From an uncultured Pelagibacteraceae bacterium (lineage in GTDB: Bacteria; Pseudomonadota; Alphaproteobacteria; Pelagibacterales; Pelagibacteraceae), in contig CACKFA010000004.1 of the NCBI GenBank assembly GCA_902599335.1, positions 1 through 64,000 of the forward strand: a DNA stretch of 64,000 nt, read 5' to 3'. Shown one piece after another: positions 55,007 through 63,843 of this stretch (position 1 is its first letter; each line of letters opens with the position of its first letter). The notes beneath the pieces were generated by a model, which worked only from the letters and a program-made list of their open reading frames with translations, did not search any database and was not told where the DNA came from. Position numbers and translations under genes: made by a program.

Positions 55007-56238
55007 GATTTAGTAGAAAAATAGCTCCCGAGATAAAACCAAGACAAAATTTTATTACTAAAAAAAGATTAAGAGAAGACGAGATTGATTTTGATAAATT
55101 AAGATCATATCGTTTAGACAGGGTTAGAAAAGAATTAGTAAAAAACAATTTAGAAGCTTGTATTCTATTTGATCCAGTGAATGTTCGTTATGCTTTAGAT
55201 ACTGTGAACATGAGTGTCTATAATATGCATAATTTAACAAGATATTGTTTTGTACCGGTCAATGGACCAACTATTCTTTATGAGTATTTTAATTGTGAAA
55301 TATTATCGAAGCATTTAAATCTAATTGATGAAATAAGACCAGCAATTACATGGGATTATTTTAGCAATGGAGATCAAGCAGACAATCAATTATTAAAATG
55401 GATAAATGAAGTTAAAGATTTATCAAAAAATTATTTTAAAACTAAAAAAATTGCAATCGATGTTTTAAATGGTCCTGCGGTTACAGCTTTAAATAAAGAA
55501 GGAATTGAAGTTGTAGATGCAAAATTGATTTTAGAACAGGCAAGAGTAATAAAATCACCTGATGAATTGACTTGTATGAAAGCAGCAATAGAAGTTGCAG
55601 AAAAAGGTGTATCAAAAATGAGATCAGATCTTAAGCCAGGAATGACTGAAGATGAATTGTGGTCAATTTTACATAAAACGAATATTGAAAATGGAGGTGA
55701 GTGGATTGAGTGTAGGATTTTATCGTCTGGTGAAAGAACAAATCCATGGATGCAAGAGAGTAGTAATAAAGTTATGCAACAAGGAGAAATTGTTGCTTTT
55801 GATACAGATATGGTTGGTCCCTATGGATACTGTGCTGACATATCAAGAGCCTTTGTAGTTGGACATAAATTTAATGATGAGCAAAAAAAACTATATTCAA
55901 TGGCCAGAAATCAAATTGATCATAATTTTAGATTAATAAAACCAGGAATGAGTTTTAAAGAATTTATAAAAAAATCTTGGGTTTTGCCTGATGAGTATTA
56001 TGGAAATAGGTATTCATGTATGGTTCATGGAATTGGGTTGTGTGATGAGTGGCCTCAAATAAGATATCCAACTGATGGTGGAGAAGAAGGTGGAACTTTT
56101 GAGAAGAACATGACAATTACACTTGAGAGTTATATTGGTAAAGTTGGTGGTAAAGAAGGTGTAAAACTTGAACAACAGTATCTTGTAGGTGAAAATGGAC
56201 TTGAATTAATGTCCTATCATCCGTTAGAAGATATTTAA
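55003..56238 (+). CDS. M24-family protein with DddP (DMSP lyase)-like active site
   Basis: A 411-residue pita-bread-fold protein. The residues that correspond to DddP's iron and catalytic set (as I recall Asp295, Asp297, Asp307, Tyr366, His371, Asp377, Glu406, Glu421) are present here as Asp267, Asp269, Asp279, Tyr337, His342, Asp348, Glu375 and Glu390 with identical spacing inside each cluster. Surrounding text (GGEWIECRILSSGERTNPW, AFDTDMVGPYGYCADISR, CMVHGIGLCDEWP) also looks DddP-like rather than prolidase-like. It may cleave DMSP to DMS and acrylate, or act on another onium compound. Firm as M24; DMSP activity unproven. Confidence 0.72.
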   Translation: MRFSRKIAPEIKPRQNFITKKRLREDEIDFDKLRSYRLDRVRKELVKNNLEACILFDPVNVRYALDTVNMSVYNMHNLTRYCFVPVNGPTILYEYFNCEILSKHLNLIDEIRPAITWDYFSNGDQADNQLLKWINEVKDLSKNYFKTKKIAIDVLNGPAVTALNKEGIEVVDAKLILEQARVIKSPDELTCMKAAIEVAEKGVSKMRSDLKPGMTEDELWSILHKTNIENGGEWIECRILSSGERTNPWMQESSNKVMQQGEIVAFDTDMVGPYGYCADISRAFVVGHKFNDEQKKLYSMARNQIDHNFRLIKPGMSFKEFIKKSWVLPDEYYGNRYSCMVHGIGLCDEWPQIRYPTDGGEEGGTFEKNMTITLESYIGKVGGKEGVKLEQQYLVGENGLELMSYHPLEDI

Positions 56239-56648
56239 TGAAAATTATTTTAGTAATGGGTTTGCCTGGAGCTGGTAAAACAACTCTAGCAAATGAAATG
56301 TCACCACTCTTAAATGCAAAAAGACTAAATGCAGACGAAGTAAGAAAAGCTGCAAATGATTGGGATTTTTCAGAGGAAGGAAGGGTAAGACAAGCAAAAA
56401 GAATGGCTGAAGCAGCTTTAAAGATAAAAGCAGAAGGTCATTATGTTATTGCTGATTTCATTGCACCAACACCTAAAGCAAGAAGCTTGTTTCCGTCAGA
56501 TTTTAGAGTGTGGGTCGATACAATCAAAGAAGGAAGATTTGAAGACACTAATCAAATGTTTGTTAATCCTAAAAATTTTGATTTTCATGTGACAACTCAG
56601 GATGCAAAATATTGGGCACCAAAAATAATAGAGGAGATAAAAAAATGA
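56238..56648 (+). CDS. Small P-loop kinase (APS kinase-like)
   Basis: A 136-residue nucleotide-binding protein with Walker A MGLPGAGKTTLANE at residues 6-19, a lid-like RLNADEVRKAANDWDFSEEGRVRQAKRM segment and IADFIAPTPKARSLF, reminiscent of adenylylsulfate kinase (CysC), which is about 200 aa. The SEGRxRQ-type stretch resembles the CysC substrate region. It is too short for a standard CysC, so another small-molecule phosphotransfer is likely. It overlaps the M24 gene by one base and the nucleotidyltransferase by four. Confidence 0.8.
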   Translation: MKIILVMGLPGAGKTTLANEMSPLLNAKRLNADEVRKAANDWDFSEEGRVRQAKRMAEAALKIKAEGHYVIADFIAPTPKARSLFPSDFRVWVDTIKEGRFEDTNQMFVNPKNFDFHVTTQDAKYWAPKIIEEIKK

Positions 56649-57019
56649 CATATCAATGGGATAACAAAAAACCGACAGCACAAATGCTAGGAAGGTGGCA
56701 ACCTTTTCACGATGGACATTATACTTTATTTAAAGAAATTTTAAAAAAAACAGGACAGGTTTTAATTCAAGTTAGAGATGTTCAAGGAGTTGAAGATAAT
56801 CCTTTTGATTTTGAAACAGTGAAAAAGAACATTGAAGAAAGGTTAAATCCTGAATTTGAAGGACAATTTAAAATAATGTTAGTCCCTAATATTACAAATA
56901 TTTGTTATGGTAGAGGTGTTGGATATAAGATTGAGGAAATAGTTTTGGACGAAGAAACTCAAAAAATATCAGCAACCAAGATAAGAGCAAAAATGAGAGA
57001 AGAGGGAAAGTTAAAATAA
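56645..57019 (+). CDS. Small nucleotidyltransferase (cytidylyltransferase-like)
   Basis: A 124-residue protein with the HxGH superfamily motif GRWQPFHDGHYTLFKEI (residues about 16-32) and the ISATKIRAKMR block near the C-terminus, equivalent to ISTTxxR. Length fits single-domain cytidylyltransferases such as TagD (about 129 aa). It should couple a phosphorylated compound to a nucleotide (CDP- or ADP-derivative). Its direct coupling to a kinase suggests a two-step activation: phosphorylate, then nucleotidylate. The ATG at 56645 overlaps the kinase stop (ATGA). Confidence 0.8.
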   Translation: MTYQWDNKKPTAQMLGRWQPFHDGHYTLFKEILKKTGQVLIQVRDVQGVEDNPFDFETVKKNIEERLNPEFEGQFKIMLVPNITNICYGRGVGYKIEEIVLDEETQKISATKIRAKMREEGKLK

Positions 57020-57025
57020 ACTTAA

Positions 57026-57877
57026 ATGAAGGATAGACTTAAGACTATTGTAGATTTAGAAAAATATCCAATACACGATTTAAATTCACCAATAATTAAA
57101 AATCTAATTAAAAAATGCAAAGAAGAATTGGATCAATATAGTTGTTCAACAATTCCAAATTTTATTTTACCTAAATCACTTTCGGTAATGAATTCTGAGT
57201 TAGAAAAACAATTAGACGAAGTATATATGTCTAAAGAGAGTATAAATGCTTACTTGTATGCAAAGGACGATCTTTCATTACCAAAAGATCATCCAAAAAG
57301 AACTTTTATGAATAGATACAATGGATATTTAAATTCAGATTGTTTTCCAAAAGATTCCGAAATGAAATATCTATACGAAACTGAAGAACTTTTAAAATTT
57401 GTATCTGCTTGTTTAGGTATTTCTCCTATTTACAGATGGGCAGATCCTTTAGCATGTCACGCATACAATGTTATGAAACCAGATGGAGTACTCCCATGGC
57501 ATTTTGATAGTTGTGAATTTACACTTAGTTTAATGATACAAAAATCTGAGAAGGGAGGAGTATTTGAATACTGTCCAAATATTAGAGAACCAGGAAATGA
57601 AAATTTTGAAGAAGTTCAAAAAGTTATAGCAGGAGACAGAACTAGAGTGAGACAATTGAAATTAGAGCCAGGAGATTTGCAAATATTTAAAGGTAGATTT
57701 ACTTTGCATAGGGTAACAAAAGTAGAAGGTCAAAAATCAAGATATATGTGTATTCCAGCTTATGTTTTAGATCCATGGAGAGTAAATACTCCAGAACATT
57801 CCAAAGCTATTTATGGCAAAGTTTTACCAATTCATATAGAAAGAAATCAGGCTAGATCCGATGGATTAACTGATTAA
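57026..57877 (+). CDS. 2-oxoglutarate/Fe(II)-dependent oxygenase-like protein
   Basis: A 283-residue protein with a His-x-Asp...His facial triad: LPWHFDSCEFTLSLMIQ (His, Asp) and FTLHRVTKVEGQKSRYMCIPAYV (His plus an Arg for 2-oxoglutarate). The layout recalls the HalD/phytanoyl-type oxygenases. It could hydroxylate or N-demethylate a small molecule. It lies 6 bases after the nucleotidyltransferase and its stop abuts the enoyl-CoA hydratase start (TAAATG), so it belongs to the same pathway. Substrate unknown. Confidence 0.78.
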   Translation: MKDRLKTIVDLEKYPIHDLNSPIIKNLIKKCKEELDQYSCSTIPNFILPKSLSVMNSELEKQLDEVYMSKESINAYLYAKDDLSLPKDHPKRTFMNRYNGYLNSDCFPKDSEMKYLYETEELLKFVSACLGISPIYRWADPLACHAYNVMKPDGVLPWHFDSCEFTLSLMIQKSEKGGVFEYCPNIREPGNENFEEVQKVIAGDRTRVRQLKLEPGDLQIFKGRFTLHRVTKVEGQKSRYMCIPAYVLDPWRVNTPEHSKAIYGKVLPIHIERNQARSDGLTD

Positions 57878-58657
57878 ATGACTAGTAACATTAAAATTAA
57901 AAAAAATAACAACGAAGTTTCATCAATTATTATTGATGAACCAAAAACTTATAACTCTTTATCATTCAAAAATCTTTCAGACTTATTAAAGGCATTAAAA
58001 AAATTAGATGCTGATAAAAAAGTTAAAGTAATAATATTAGAGGGTGCTGGTAAAGGATTTAGTGCAGGTCATAATTTAAAAGAAGTTAGAGGTCTAAAAA
58101 AGAGAGATAAATATTTAAAATTATTTAATCTTTGTTCAAAAGTAATGCTTCAAATTGTTGAAGGTAGAAAACCTGTAATTGCCAAAGTTCATGGAGCAGC
58201 GTTTGCAGCTGGATGTCAATTGGTTGCAAGTTGTGATTTAGCATACAGCACTAAAGATGCATTATTTGCTACACCCGGAGTAAACATTGGTTTGTTTTGT
58301 AGCACACCTATGGTTGCTGTCAGTAGAAAGATAAATCGAAAACCTATGATGAAAATGTTATTAACTGGAGAACCTATCTACGCAAATTATGCAAAAGAAA
58401 TAGGGTTAATAAATGATTATTTTTCAAAGTCAAAATTAAATAAAGAAGTGCTAAAAGTTGCAAACAAAATTGCTTCAAAATCTAATTTGACAATTAAAAT
58501 TGGAAAACAAGCTTTTTACAAACAATTAGAAATGCCATTAAGTAAAGCTTACGCTTATACAAGTAAAATGATGACCCTTAACATGATGGCAATGGATGCT
58601 AAAGAAGGAATTTCTGCTTTTTTAGAAAAAAGAAAACCAAATTGGAAAAATAAATAG
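57878..58657 (+). CDS. Enoyl-CoA hydratase/isomerase family protein
   Basis: A 259-residue crotonase-fold protein. Oxyanion-hole segments are GKGFSAGHNLKEVRG and VHGAAFAAGCQLVASCDLAYST; the third block FATPGVNIGLFCSTPMVAVSRKI resembles ECHDC3-type members in which the usual catalytic Glu is absent. It may act on an acyl-CoA (for example acrylyl-CoA if the M24 protein is a DMSP lyase), but this is speculative. It ends with TAGTG overlap into the next small gene. Confidence 0.86.
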   Translation: MTSNIKIKKNNNEVSSIIIDEPKTYNSLSFKNLSDLLKALKKLDADKKVKVIILEGAGKGFSAGHNLKEVRGLKKRDKYLKLFNLCSKVMLQIVEGRKPVIAKVHGAAFAAGCQLVASCDLAYSTKDALFATPGVNIGLFCSTPMVAVSRKINRKPMMKMLLTGEPIYANYAKEIGLINDYFSKSKLNKEVLKVANKIASKSNLTIKIGKQAFYKQLEMPLSKAYAYTSKMMTLNMMAMDAKEGISAFLEKRKPNWKNK

Positions 58658-58839
58658 TGATAAAAAATATTTTAATAGTAGTTTTTATTATTATTGGTGG
58701 ATTAGTAATTTATAATTTTAAAGATCATAATCAAAAAAGAGCGATAGAAGCATGTGTGGCTGGAACTAAAACATTGGAAAAACCAATGACTGCCTCTGAA
58801 GCTAGAATATTTTGTGAGAAACAGATTAAAGATAATTAA
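58657..58839 (+). CDS. Small membrane-anchored protein with two Cys, 60 aa
   Basis: A 60-residue protein starting at GTG (overlapping the upstream TAG). One transmembrane helix (ILIVVFIIIGGLVIYNF) is followed by a short exported tail with EACVAG and RIFCEK, whose two Cys could form a disulfide. Overlaps at both ends support a real gene. No known family. Confidence 0.7.
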   Translation: MIKNILIVVFIIIGGLVIYNFKDHNQKRAIEACVAGTKTLEKPMTASEARIFCEKQIKDN

Positions 58840-59273
58840 TGAGTGATATTAAGGAAATTCTCTCAAAATATAAGACTATTGCTATGGTAGGAGTAAGCAA
58901 TGATCCTACTAAAGCATCAACTATTGTAATGAAATATATGCAAGAATATGGATATAAAGTTTATCCAGTTAACCCTAGGGCCGAAGGTCAAAAAATTTTA
59001 GGACAAGAAGTTTTTGCTAAAATATCAGATATTAAAGATCAAGTTGATATTGTAGATGTTTTTAGACCATCAAAAGAAGTTTATGCTATAGCAGAAGATA
59101 CAGTTAAAATTGGGGCTAAAGTTTTATGGTTACAGCTTGGTATACGAGACGAAAAGGCAAAAGATTTGATGGAAAAAAATGATATTAAATATGTTGAAAA
59201 CAAATGTACAAAAATGGAATATCAAAAATATTTTTTGAAAGTTAGACAGGCGTTTCCAGTTTTGAGTGACTAA
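58839..59273 (+). CDS. CoA-binding domain protein (YccU type)
   Basis: A 144-residue single-domain CoA-binding protein. KTIAMVGVSNDPTKASTIVMKYMQEYGYKVYPVNPRAEG, VDIVDVFRPSKEV and LWLQLGIRDEKA are the family blocks (about residues 12-125), the same Rossmann-like fold as succinyl-CoA synthetase alpha. Function is generally unknown; it probably binds CoA or an acyl-CoA. It overlaps both neighbours by one base. Confidence 0.9.
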   Translation: MSDIKEILSKYKTIAMVGVSNDPTKASTIVMKYMQEYGYKVYPVNPRAEGQKILGQEVFAKISDIKDQVDIVDVFRPSKEVYAIAEDTVKIGAKVLWLQLGIRDEKAKDLMEKNDIKYVENKCTKMEYQKYFLKVRQAFPVLSD

Positions 59274-60883
59274 TGAACAAAGTAATTAAGTTTTTAGATA
59301 GTACTTTTTTAGACTTGGGTCGACAATTTAAGTGGACTTACTTACCACCATTAATGGTTTATATGGCTGCAGGTATATCTGGTTTAACGGGTATAGTTGG
59401 CACATTCTTTGTTAAAGATTATTTAAATTTATCAGCAGCATTTTTAGCAGGGCTAGGTTTTTGGGCTGGAATTCCTTGGGCATTAAAAATGCCATTAGGA
59501 CATTTAGTAGATCTAATCTGGGAGAAAAAAAATTACATGGTCTATTTCGGAGCTTCATTGATAGCTCTTAGTTTACTAATTATGTATGGATTGATTATTC
59601 ATACTGAAGATATGTCTGAAGTTTTTTCGGTAGAAACATGGTTTGTGATAAGTGTGATTTTAGCTCCAGTTGGTTATGTGGTTCAGGACGTTGTAGCCGA
59701 TGCTATGACAGTTGAGGCAGTTCCTTTGGTTGATGAAACAGGAAATGATTATTCTAAAGATCAAATAAAAATAATGCATACAACAATGCAGACACTTGGA
59801 AGGTTTGCCATTATTGGCGGTACAGTACTTGTTGCATTAGTTAATGTAATTTTGTTTAGAGATGTGGAAGGCCTTGAGCAGGCTGATAAAATAAATTTAT
59901 ACGGAACTATTTATATTTATGCTCTTGTCATACCTTTGGTTTCTATACTAGGTGTAATTTTAGCCAATTATTTAAGACACAAAAAAATACAAACTTTAAA
60001 ATCTAAAGGTCTAGAATTTAAAGAGGGAAGAGGTAATGAGAAAACAAAAATTAATTGGTGGATATTAGGAGGGAGTTTAGTTTTTGTTATTTTCACACTA
60101 TCTATTGGTTCATTTAAAGTACCGTTTGCACAAGAAATTGTTTTTATAGGTTCTGTAATAATTATTTTGTTTTTAATGTTTAAGCTTATTAAGGAATTAC
60201 CCCAAGAATTAAGATTAACTATTGTAGGTACAGCAGTTATTATTTTTATATTTAGAGCTATGCCTGGACCTGGACCAGGATTGACATGGTTTGAAATTGA
60301 TGAGCTTGGATTTAATGAGCAGTTTTTTTCTGTCCTCTCATTACTCGCATCAATTTTAACATTAGCTGGTATTGTTTTATTAAGACCATTTATGGCAAAT
60401 AATTCAATTGCTAAAATAATTGTTGTTTTAAGCATTGCAGGAGCAATCTTATTTTTACCAAGTGTTGGAATGTATTATGGTTTTCATAATTGGACAGCTT
60501 CATTAACGGGTGGAGTAGTAGATGCTAAGTTCATTGCATTAATAAACACAGCTCTCGAATCCCCTTTGGGACAAGTTTCAATGATACCTCTTTTAGCATG
60601 GATAGCAAAAAATGCTCCAGCACATTTAAAAGCAACCTTTTTTGCAGTTTTTGCATCCTTTACAAATCTTGCGTTGTCAGCAAGTGCACTAGGAACTAAG
60701 TATTTAAATGAAATCTTTACTGTTACAAGAGAAGTAAAAGATAAAGTTTCAGGTGAAATCCAAACAACAGCAGATTATTCTGAACTTGGGATTTTATTAA
60801 TTGTTGTGACACTTTTGACATTAATTCTTCCAATTTTATTTGTAATTATTATCAATAACAGTAAATACAAAACATCTGAGTAA
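59273..60883 (+). CDS. Large membrane transporter of the BT1/MFS type
   Basis: A 536-residue protein with about twelve transmembrane helices. The N-terminal half (YLPPLMVYMAAGISGLTGIVGTFFVKDYLNLSAAFLAGLGFWAGIPWALKMPLGHLVD) resembles BT1 folate/biopterin-type MFS proteins; FPGPGPG-like text (MPGPGPGLTW) marks the middle. The family transports folates, pterins or other organic solutes. Given the THF-heavy operon, a folate-type or amine substrate is possible. Substrate unproven. Confidence 0.78.
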   Translation: MNKVIKFLDSTFLDLGRQFKWTYLPPLMVYMAAGISGLTGIVGTFFVKDYLNLSAAFLAGLGFWAGIPWALKMPLGHLVDLIWEKKNYMVYFGASLIALSLLIMYGLIIHTEDMSEVFSVETWFVISVILAPVGYVVQDVVADAMTVEAVPLVDETGNDYSKDQIKIMHTTMQTLGRFAIIGGTVLVALVNVILFRDVEGLEQADKINLYGTIYIYALVIPLVSILGVILANYLRHKKIQTLKSKGLEFKEGRGNEKTKINWWILGGSLVFVIFTLSIGSFKVPFAQEIVFIGSVIIILFLMFKLIKELPQELRLTIVGTAVIIFIFRAMPGPGPGLTWFEIDELGFNEQFFSVLSLLASILTLAGIVLLRPFMANNSIAKIIVVLSIAGAILFLPSVGMYYGFHNWTASLTGGVVDAKFIALINTALESPLGQVSMIPLLAWIAKNAPAHLKATFFAVFASFTNLALSASALGTKYLNEIFTVTREVKDKVSGEIQTTADYSELGILLIVVTLLTLILPILFVIIINNSKYKTSE

Positions 60884-60893
60884 TAATTTTTAA

Positions 60894-61355
60894 ATGAAAA
60901 CTATTTTTAAAGTATTAATTTTATTATTGATAACTTCGACTTTTTCAAACGCTGAACTATTAAATCCAAATAGTAATATTAAACCGAAAGAAGTTATAAA
61001 GATCCAACTTACTGGACTTCAACAAAATGACTCTAAATTTAAAGATAGTGGAATTGAACAAACATGGAAATTTGCTCACCCAAATAACAAGAGAGTTACA
61101 GGACCATTAAGCAATTTTAAGATGATGTTAAAAAGTGACTCTTATGGGATGATGATTAATCACTTAAGTCACACAATTACTGAGCTTGGAAGTAGTGACA
61201 AATGGGCACAATTTGAGGTAATCATTCTTGATAAAAATAAGATTTATCACAAGTTTAATTGGCAAGTTGAAAAGTATACTTTGGATGGAAATTTAAAAGA
61301 CTGTTGGTTAACTACAATGGTATCTAGCCCGATCCCTCTAGGAAGCTCAATTTGA
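60894..61355 (+). CDS. Secreted DUF4864-like protein
   Basis: A 153-residue protein with a signal peptide (MKTIFKVLILLLITSTFSNA, cleavage about residue 20). The mature part contains GIEQTWKFAHPNNKRVTGPLSNFKMMLKSDSYGMMIN, which fits DUF4864 as I remember it, a small NTF2-like extracytoplasmic domain. Function unknown. A 55-base gap follows, the only clear gap in the second half of the operon, so an internal promoter could exist there. Confidence 0.78.
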   Translation: MKTIFKVLILLLITSTFSNAELLNPNSNIKPKEVIKIQLTGLQQNDSKFKDSGIEQTWKFAHPNNKRVTGPLSNFKMMLKSDSYGMMINHLSHTITELGSSDKWAQFEVIILDKNKIYHKFNWQVEKYTLDGNLKDCWLTTMVSSPIPLGSSI

Positions 61356-61410
61356 TTTTAAACATACATTTTTGTTTCGTAACAATTAAAAATTTAGTAG
61401 GAATCCTTGA

Positions 61411-63843
61411 ATGAAAACAAAAACTAAAGTTGTAGTAGTTGGTGGAGGTGTTGTAGGTGTTAGCGCTCTTTATCACTTAGCAAAAAAAGGTTGGTCCGAC
61501 GTTGTTCTCGTTGAGAGAAAAGAGTTAACTTCAGGATCAACTTGGCACGCCGCTGGTTTATTACCTTTGTTTAATATGAGTTATTCTGTAGGACAACTTC
61601 ATAAATATGCAGTTAATCTTTACAAAACATTAGAGGAAGAAACTGGAAAAAATGTTGGCTTTAGCGTTGTTTCAAATATTCGTTTAGCTAGTACAAAAGA
61701 TAGAATGGATGAGTATCATCAATATGCAGGTGTTGCTCGAACTATTGGAGTAGATGTAAAATTCTTGAAACCGGAACAAGTAAAAGAAATCTGGCCTTTA
61801 TGTCATACAGATGACTTAGTTGGTGCAATACAACACCCTGAAGATGGATATATTCAACCAGCAGATTTAACACAAGCATTAGCAACTGGTGCAAGAAATA
61901 GAGGAGCTGAAATTTATAGAAATACAACTGTACTATCGATGAGACAAACTAAAGAAGGATGGGTTGTAGAAACAGATAAAGGATCAATAGAGTGCGAACA
62001 TGTTATTTCATGTTCAGGAAATTTTGCACGACAAACAGGTGAAATGGTTGGATTAGATATTCCAGTAATACCTGTTGAACATCAATACATTGTTACAGAA
62101 CCACATCCTGCAATTCAAAAAAGAAAAAAAGATGGATTACCAGAAATGGGAGTCTTAAGAGATAGTGATAGCAGATGGTATATGAGAGAAGAAGCTGGAG
62201 GATTAATTTTAGGCCCTTATGAAGATGGTGCACCAGCTTGTTATGTAGAGGGGCCATCAAAAAATTCTGAATATGAATTATTTCAAGAAGACTTAGACAG
62301 ATTAGCTCCACATATAGAAGGAGCAATTCATAGAGTTCCTGCATTTGGAGAAGTTGGAGTAAAGAAAGTTTATAATGGAGCAATCTGTTATACTCCAGAT
62401 GGAAATCCAATAGTTGGTCCTGCATGGGGACTTAAGAATTTTTGGATTAATGAAGGACATAGTTTTGGAATAACAGCAGCAGGTGGTGCAGGTTGGCAAC
62501 TAGCAGAGTGGATCGTTGATGGCGAACCTACAATTGACATGTTAGGAGTTGAACCAAGACGTTACGGTAACTATGCAACTAAATCTTACTTGAAAGCAAA
62601 AAATGAGGAAGCATATAGTCATGTATTTATTGTCCATTATCCAGATGAAGAAAGACCAGCAGCAAGACCTTTAAGAACAGCTCCTTGTTATGAACGAATG
62701 AAAAATTTAGGCGCTGTGTTTGGTCAGAAGTTTGGATGGGAAAGACCTAATTTTTTTGCAACAGACGGAATGGAACAAAAAGATGATTGGTCATTTAGAA
62801 GATCGAAATGGTTTGATGCTATTAAAAAAGAATGTCAAAATGTAAAAGAAAACGTGGGTCTTTTAGATATGACTGCGTTTGCAAAATGTAGAATTAGGGG
62901 ACCTAAAGCTGAGGAATTTTTAGATTATTTGGTAGCTAATAAACTTCCAAAAAAAATTGGAAGGATAAATTTATGTCATGCATTGAATACTAAAGGTGGA
63001 GTGCATTCTGAATTTACGATAATGAAAGAAGCAGAAAATAGTTATTATCTAGTTTCTGCTGGAGCGAATCTAAGATTGGATCATGACTGGATACAAAAAT
63101 GGATGCCGGATGATGGATCTGTAATTTTTGAGGATCTAACTAACAGTACGGGAGTTTTGGTTGTAGCTGGTCCAAAAGCTAGACAATTAATGCAAAAGGT
63201 TTCAACAGATGATTTTTCTAATGAGAATTTCAAATGGTTGACTGCAAAAAATGTTAATGTTGGTTACGCTCCAGTAAATGCAATGAGAGTAAACTTTGTA
63301 GGTGAGCTTGGTTGGGAACTACATCATCCAATTGAATATCAAAACCATATTTTTGATAAATTAATGGAAGCAGGAAAAGATTTAGGAATTAAACCCTTTG
63401 GAATTAGAGCAATGAATAGTTTAAGAGTTGAAAAATCTTATAAACTAGTTGGCACAGAATTATCAATTGAATATTCACCATACGAGTCTGGTCTTGATAG
63501 ATTTGTTCATCCAAATAAAGGAAACTTTATTGGTTTAGAGGCACTTAATAAATGGAGAGAAAAAGGTTTTGATAATAAATTAGTTACTTTAGAGGTCCAT
63601 AATACTAAAGACGCAGACGTGCTAGGAAATAACCCAATTTTTAAAGATGGAAAAGTTGTTGGAAGAGCAACTGGGGGTGAATTTGGATTTAGATTAGATA
63701 AATCAATAGCTCTTGCAATGGTTAAACCAGATTGTTCAAACGTAGGCGACAATTTACAAGTTGATATATTAGGTGAAATGTACGACGCTACTGTCCTAGA
63801 TGAAAGTCCATACGATTCAGAAAATAATTTATTGAGAGCTTAA
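61411..63843 (+). CDS. Dimethylglycine dehydrogenase-like flavoprotein (FAD + GcvT), 810 aa
   Basis: An 810-residue paralogue of the protein at 51975-54380. FAD-binding [21 protein letters not shown] (residues 7-27) and the FAD-linked His in [21 protein letters not shown] are present, and the C-terminal half has GcvT domains ([49 protein letters not shown]). The terminal [23 protein letters not shown] is typical. It is followed by etfB with a one-base overlap, indicating direct electron transfer to ETF. Its substrate might be dimethylglycine or a different N-methyl compound. Confidence 0.9.
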   Translation: MKTKTKVVVVGGGVVGVSALYHLAKKGWSDVVLVERKELTSGSTWHAAGLLPLFNMSYSVGQLHKYAVNLYKTLEEETGKNVGFSVVSNIRLASTKDRMDEYHQYAGVARTIGVDVKFLKPEQVKEIWPLCHTDDLVGAIQHPEDGYIQPADLTQALATGARNRGAEIYRNTTVLSMRQTKEGWVVETDKGSIECEHVISCSGNFARQTGEMVGLDIPVIPVEHQYIVTEPHPAIQKRKKDGLPEMGVLRDSDSRWYMREEAGGLILGPYEDGAPACYVEGPSKNSEYELFQEDLDRLAPHIEGAIHRVPAFGEVGVKKVYNGAICYTPDGNPIVGPAWGLKNFWINEGHSFGITAAGGAGWQLAEWIVDGEPTIDMLGVEPRRYGNYATKSYLKAKNEEAYSHVFIVHYPDEERPAARPLRTAPCYERMKNLGAVFGQKFGWERPNFFATDGMEQKDDWSFRRSKWFDAIKKECQNVKENVGLLDMTAFAKCRIRGPKAEEFLDYLVANKLPKKIGRINLCHALNTKGGVHSEFTIMKEAENSYYLVSAGANLRLDHDWIQKWMPDDGSVIFEDLTNSTGVLVVAGPKARQLMQKVSTDDFSNENFKWLTAKNVNVGYAPVNAMRVNFVGELGWELHHPIEYQNHIFDKLMEAGKDLGIKPFGIRAMNSLRVEKSYKLVGTELSIEYSPYESGLDRFVHPNKGNFIGLEALNKWREKGFDNKLVTLEVHNTKDADVLGNNPIFKDGKVVGRATGGEFGFRLDKSIALAMVKPDCSNVGDNLQVDILGEMYDATVLDESPYDSENNLLRA

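Noticed and set aside
59968..60435. 155-codon minus-strand frame in the BT1-like transporter
   Set aside because: It is antisense to a gene with clear transmembrane segments and operon context.
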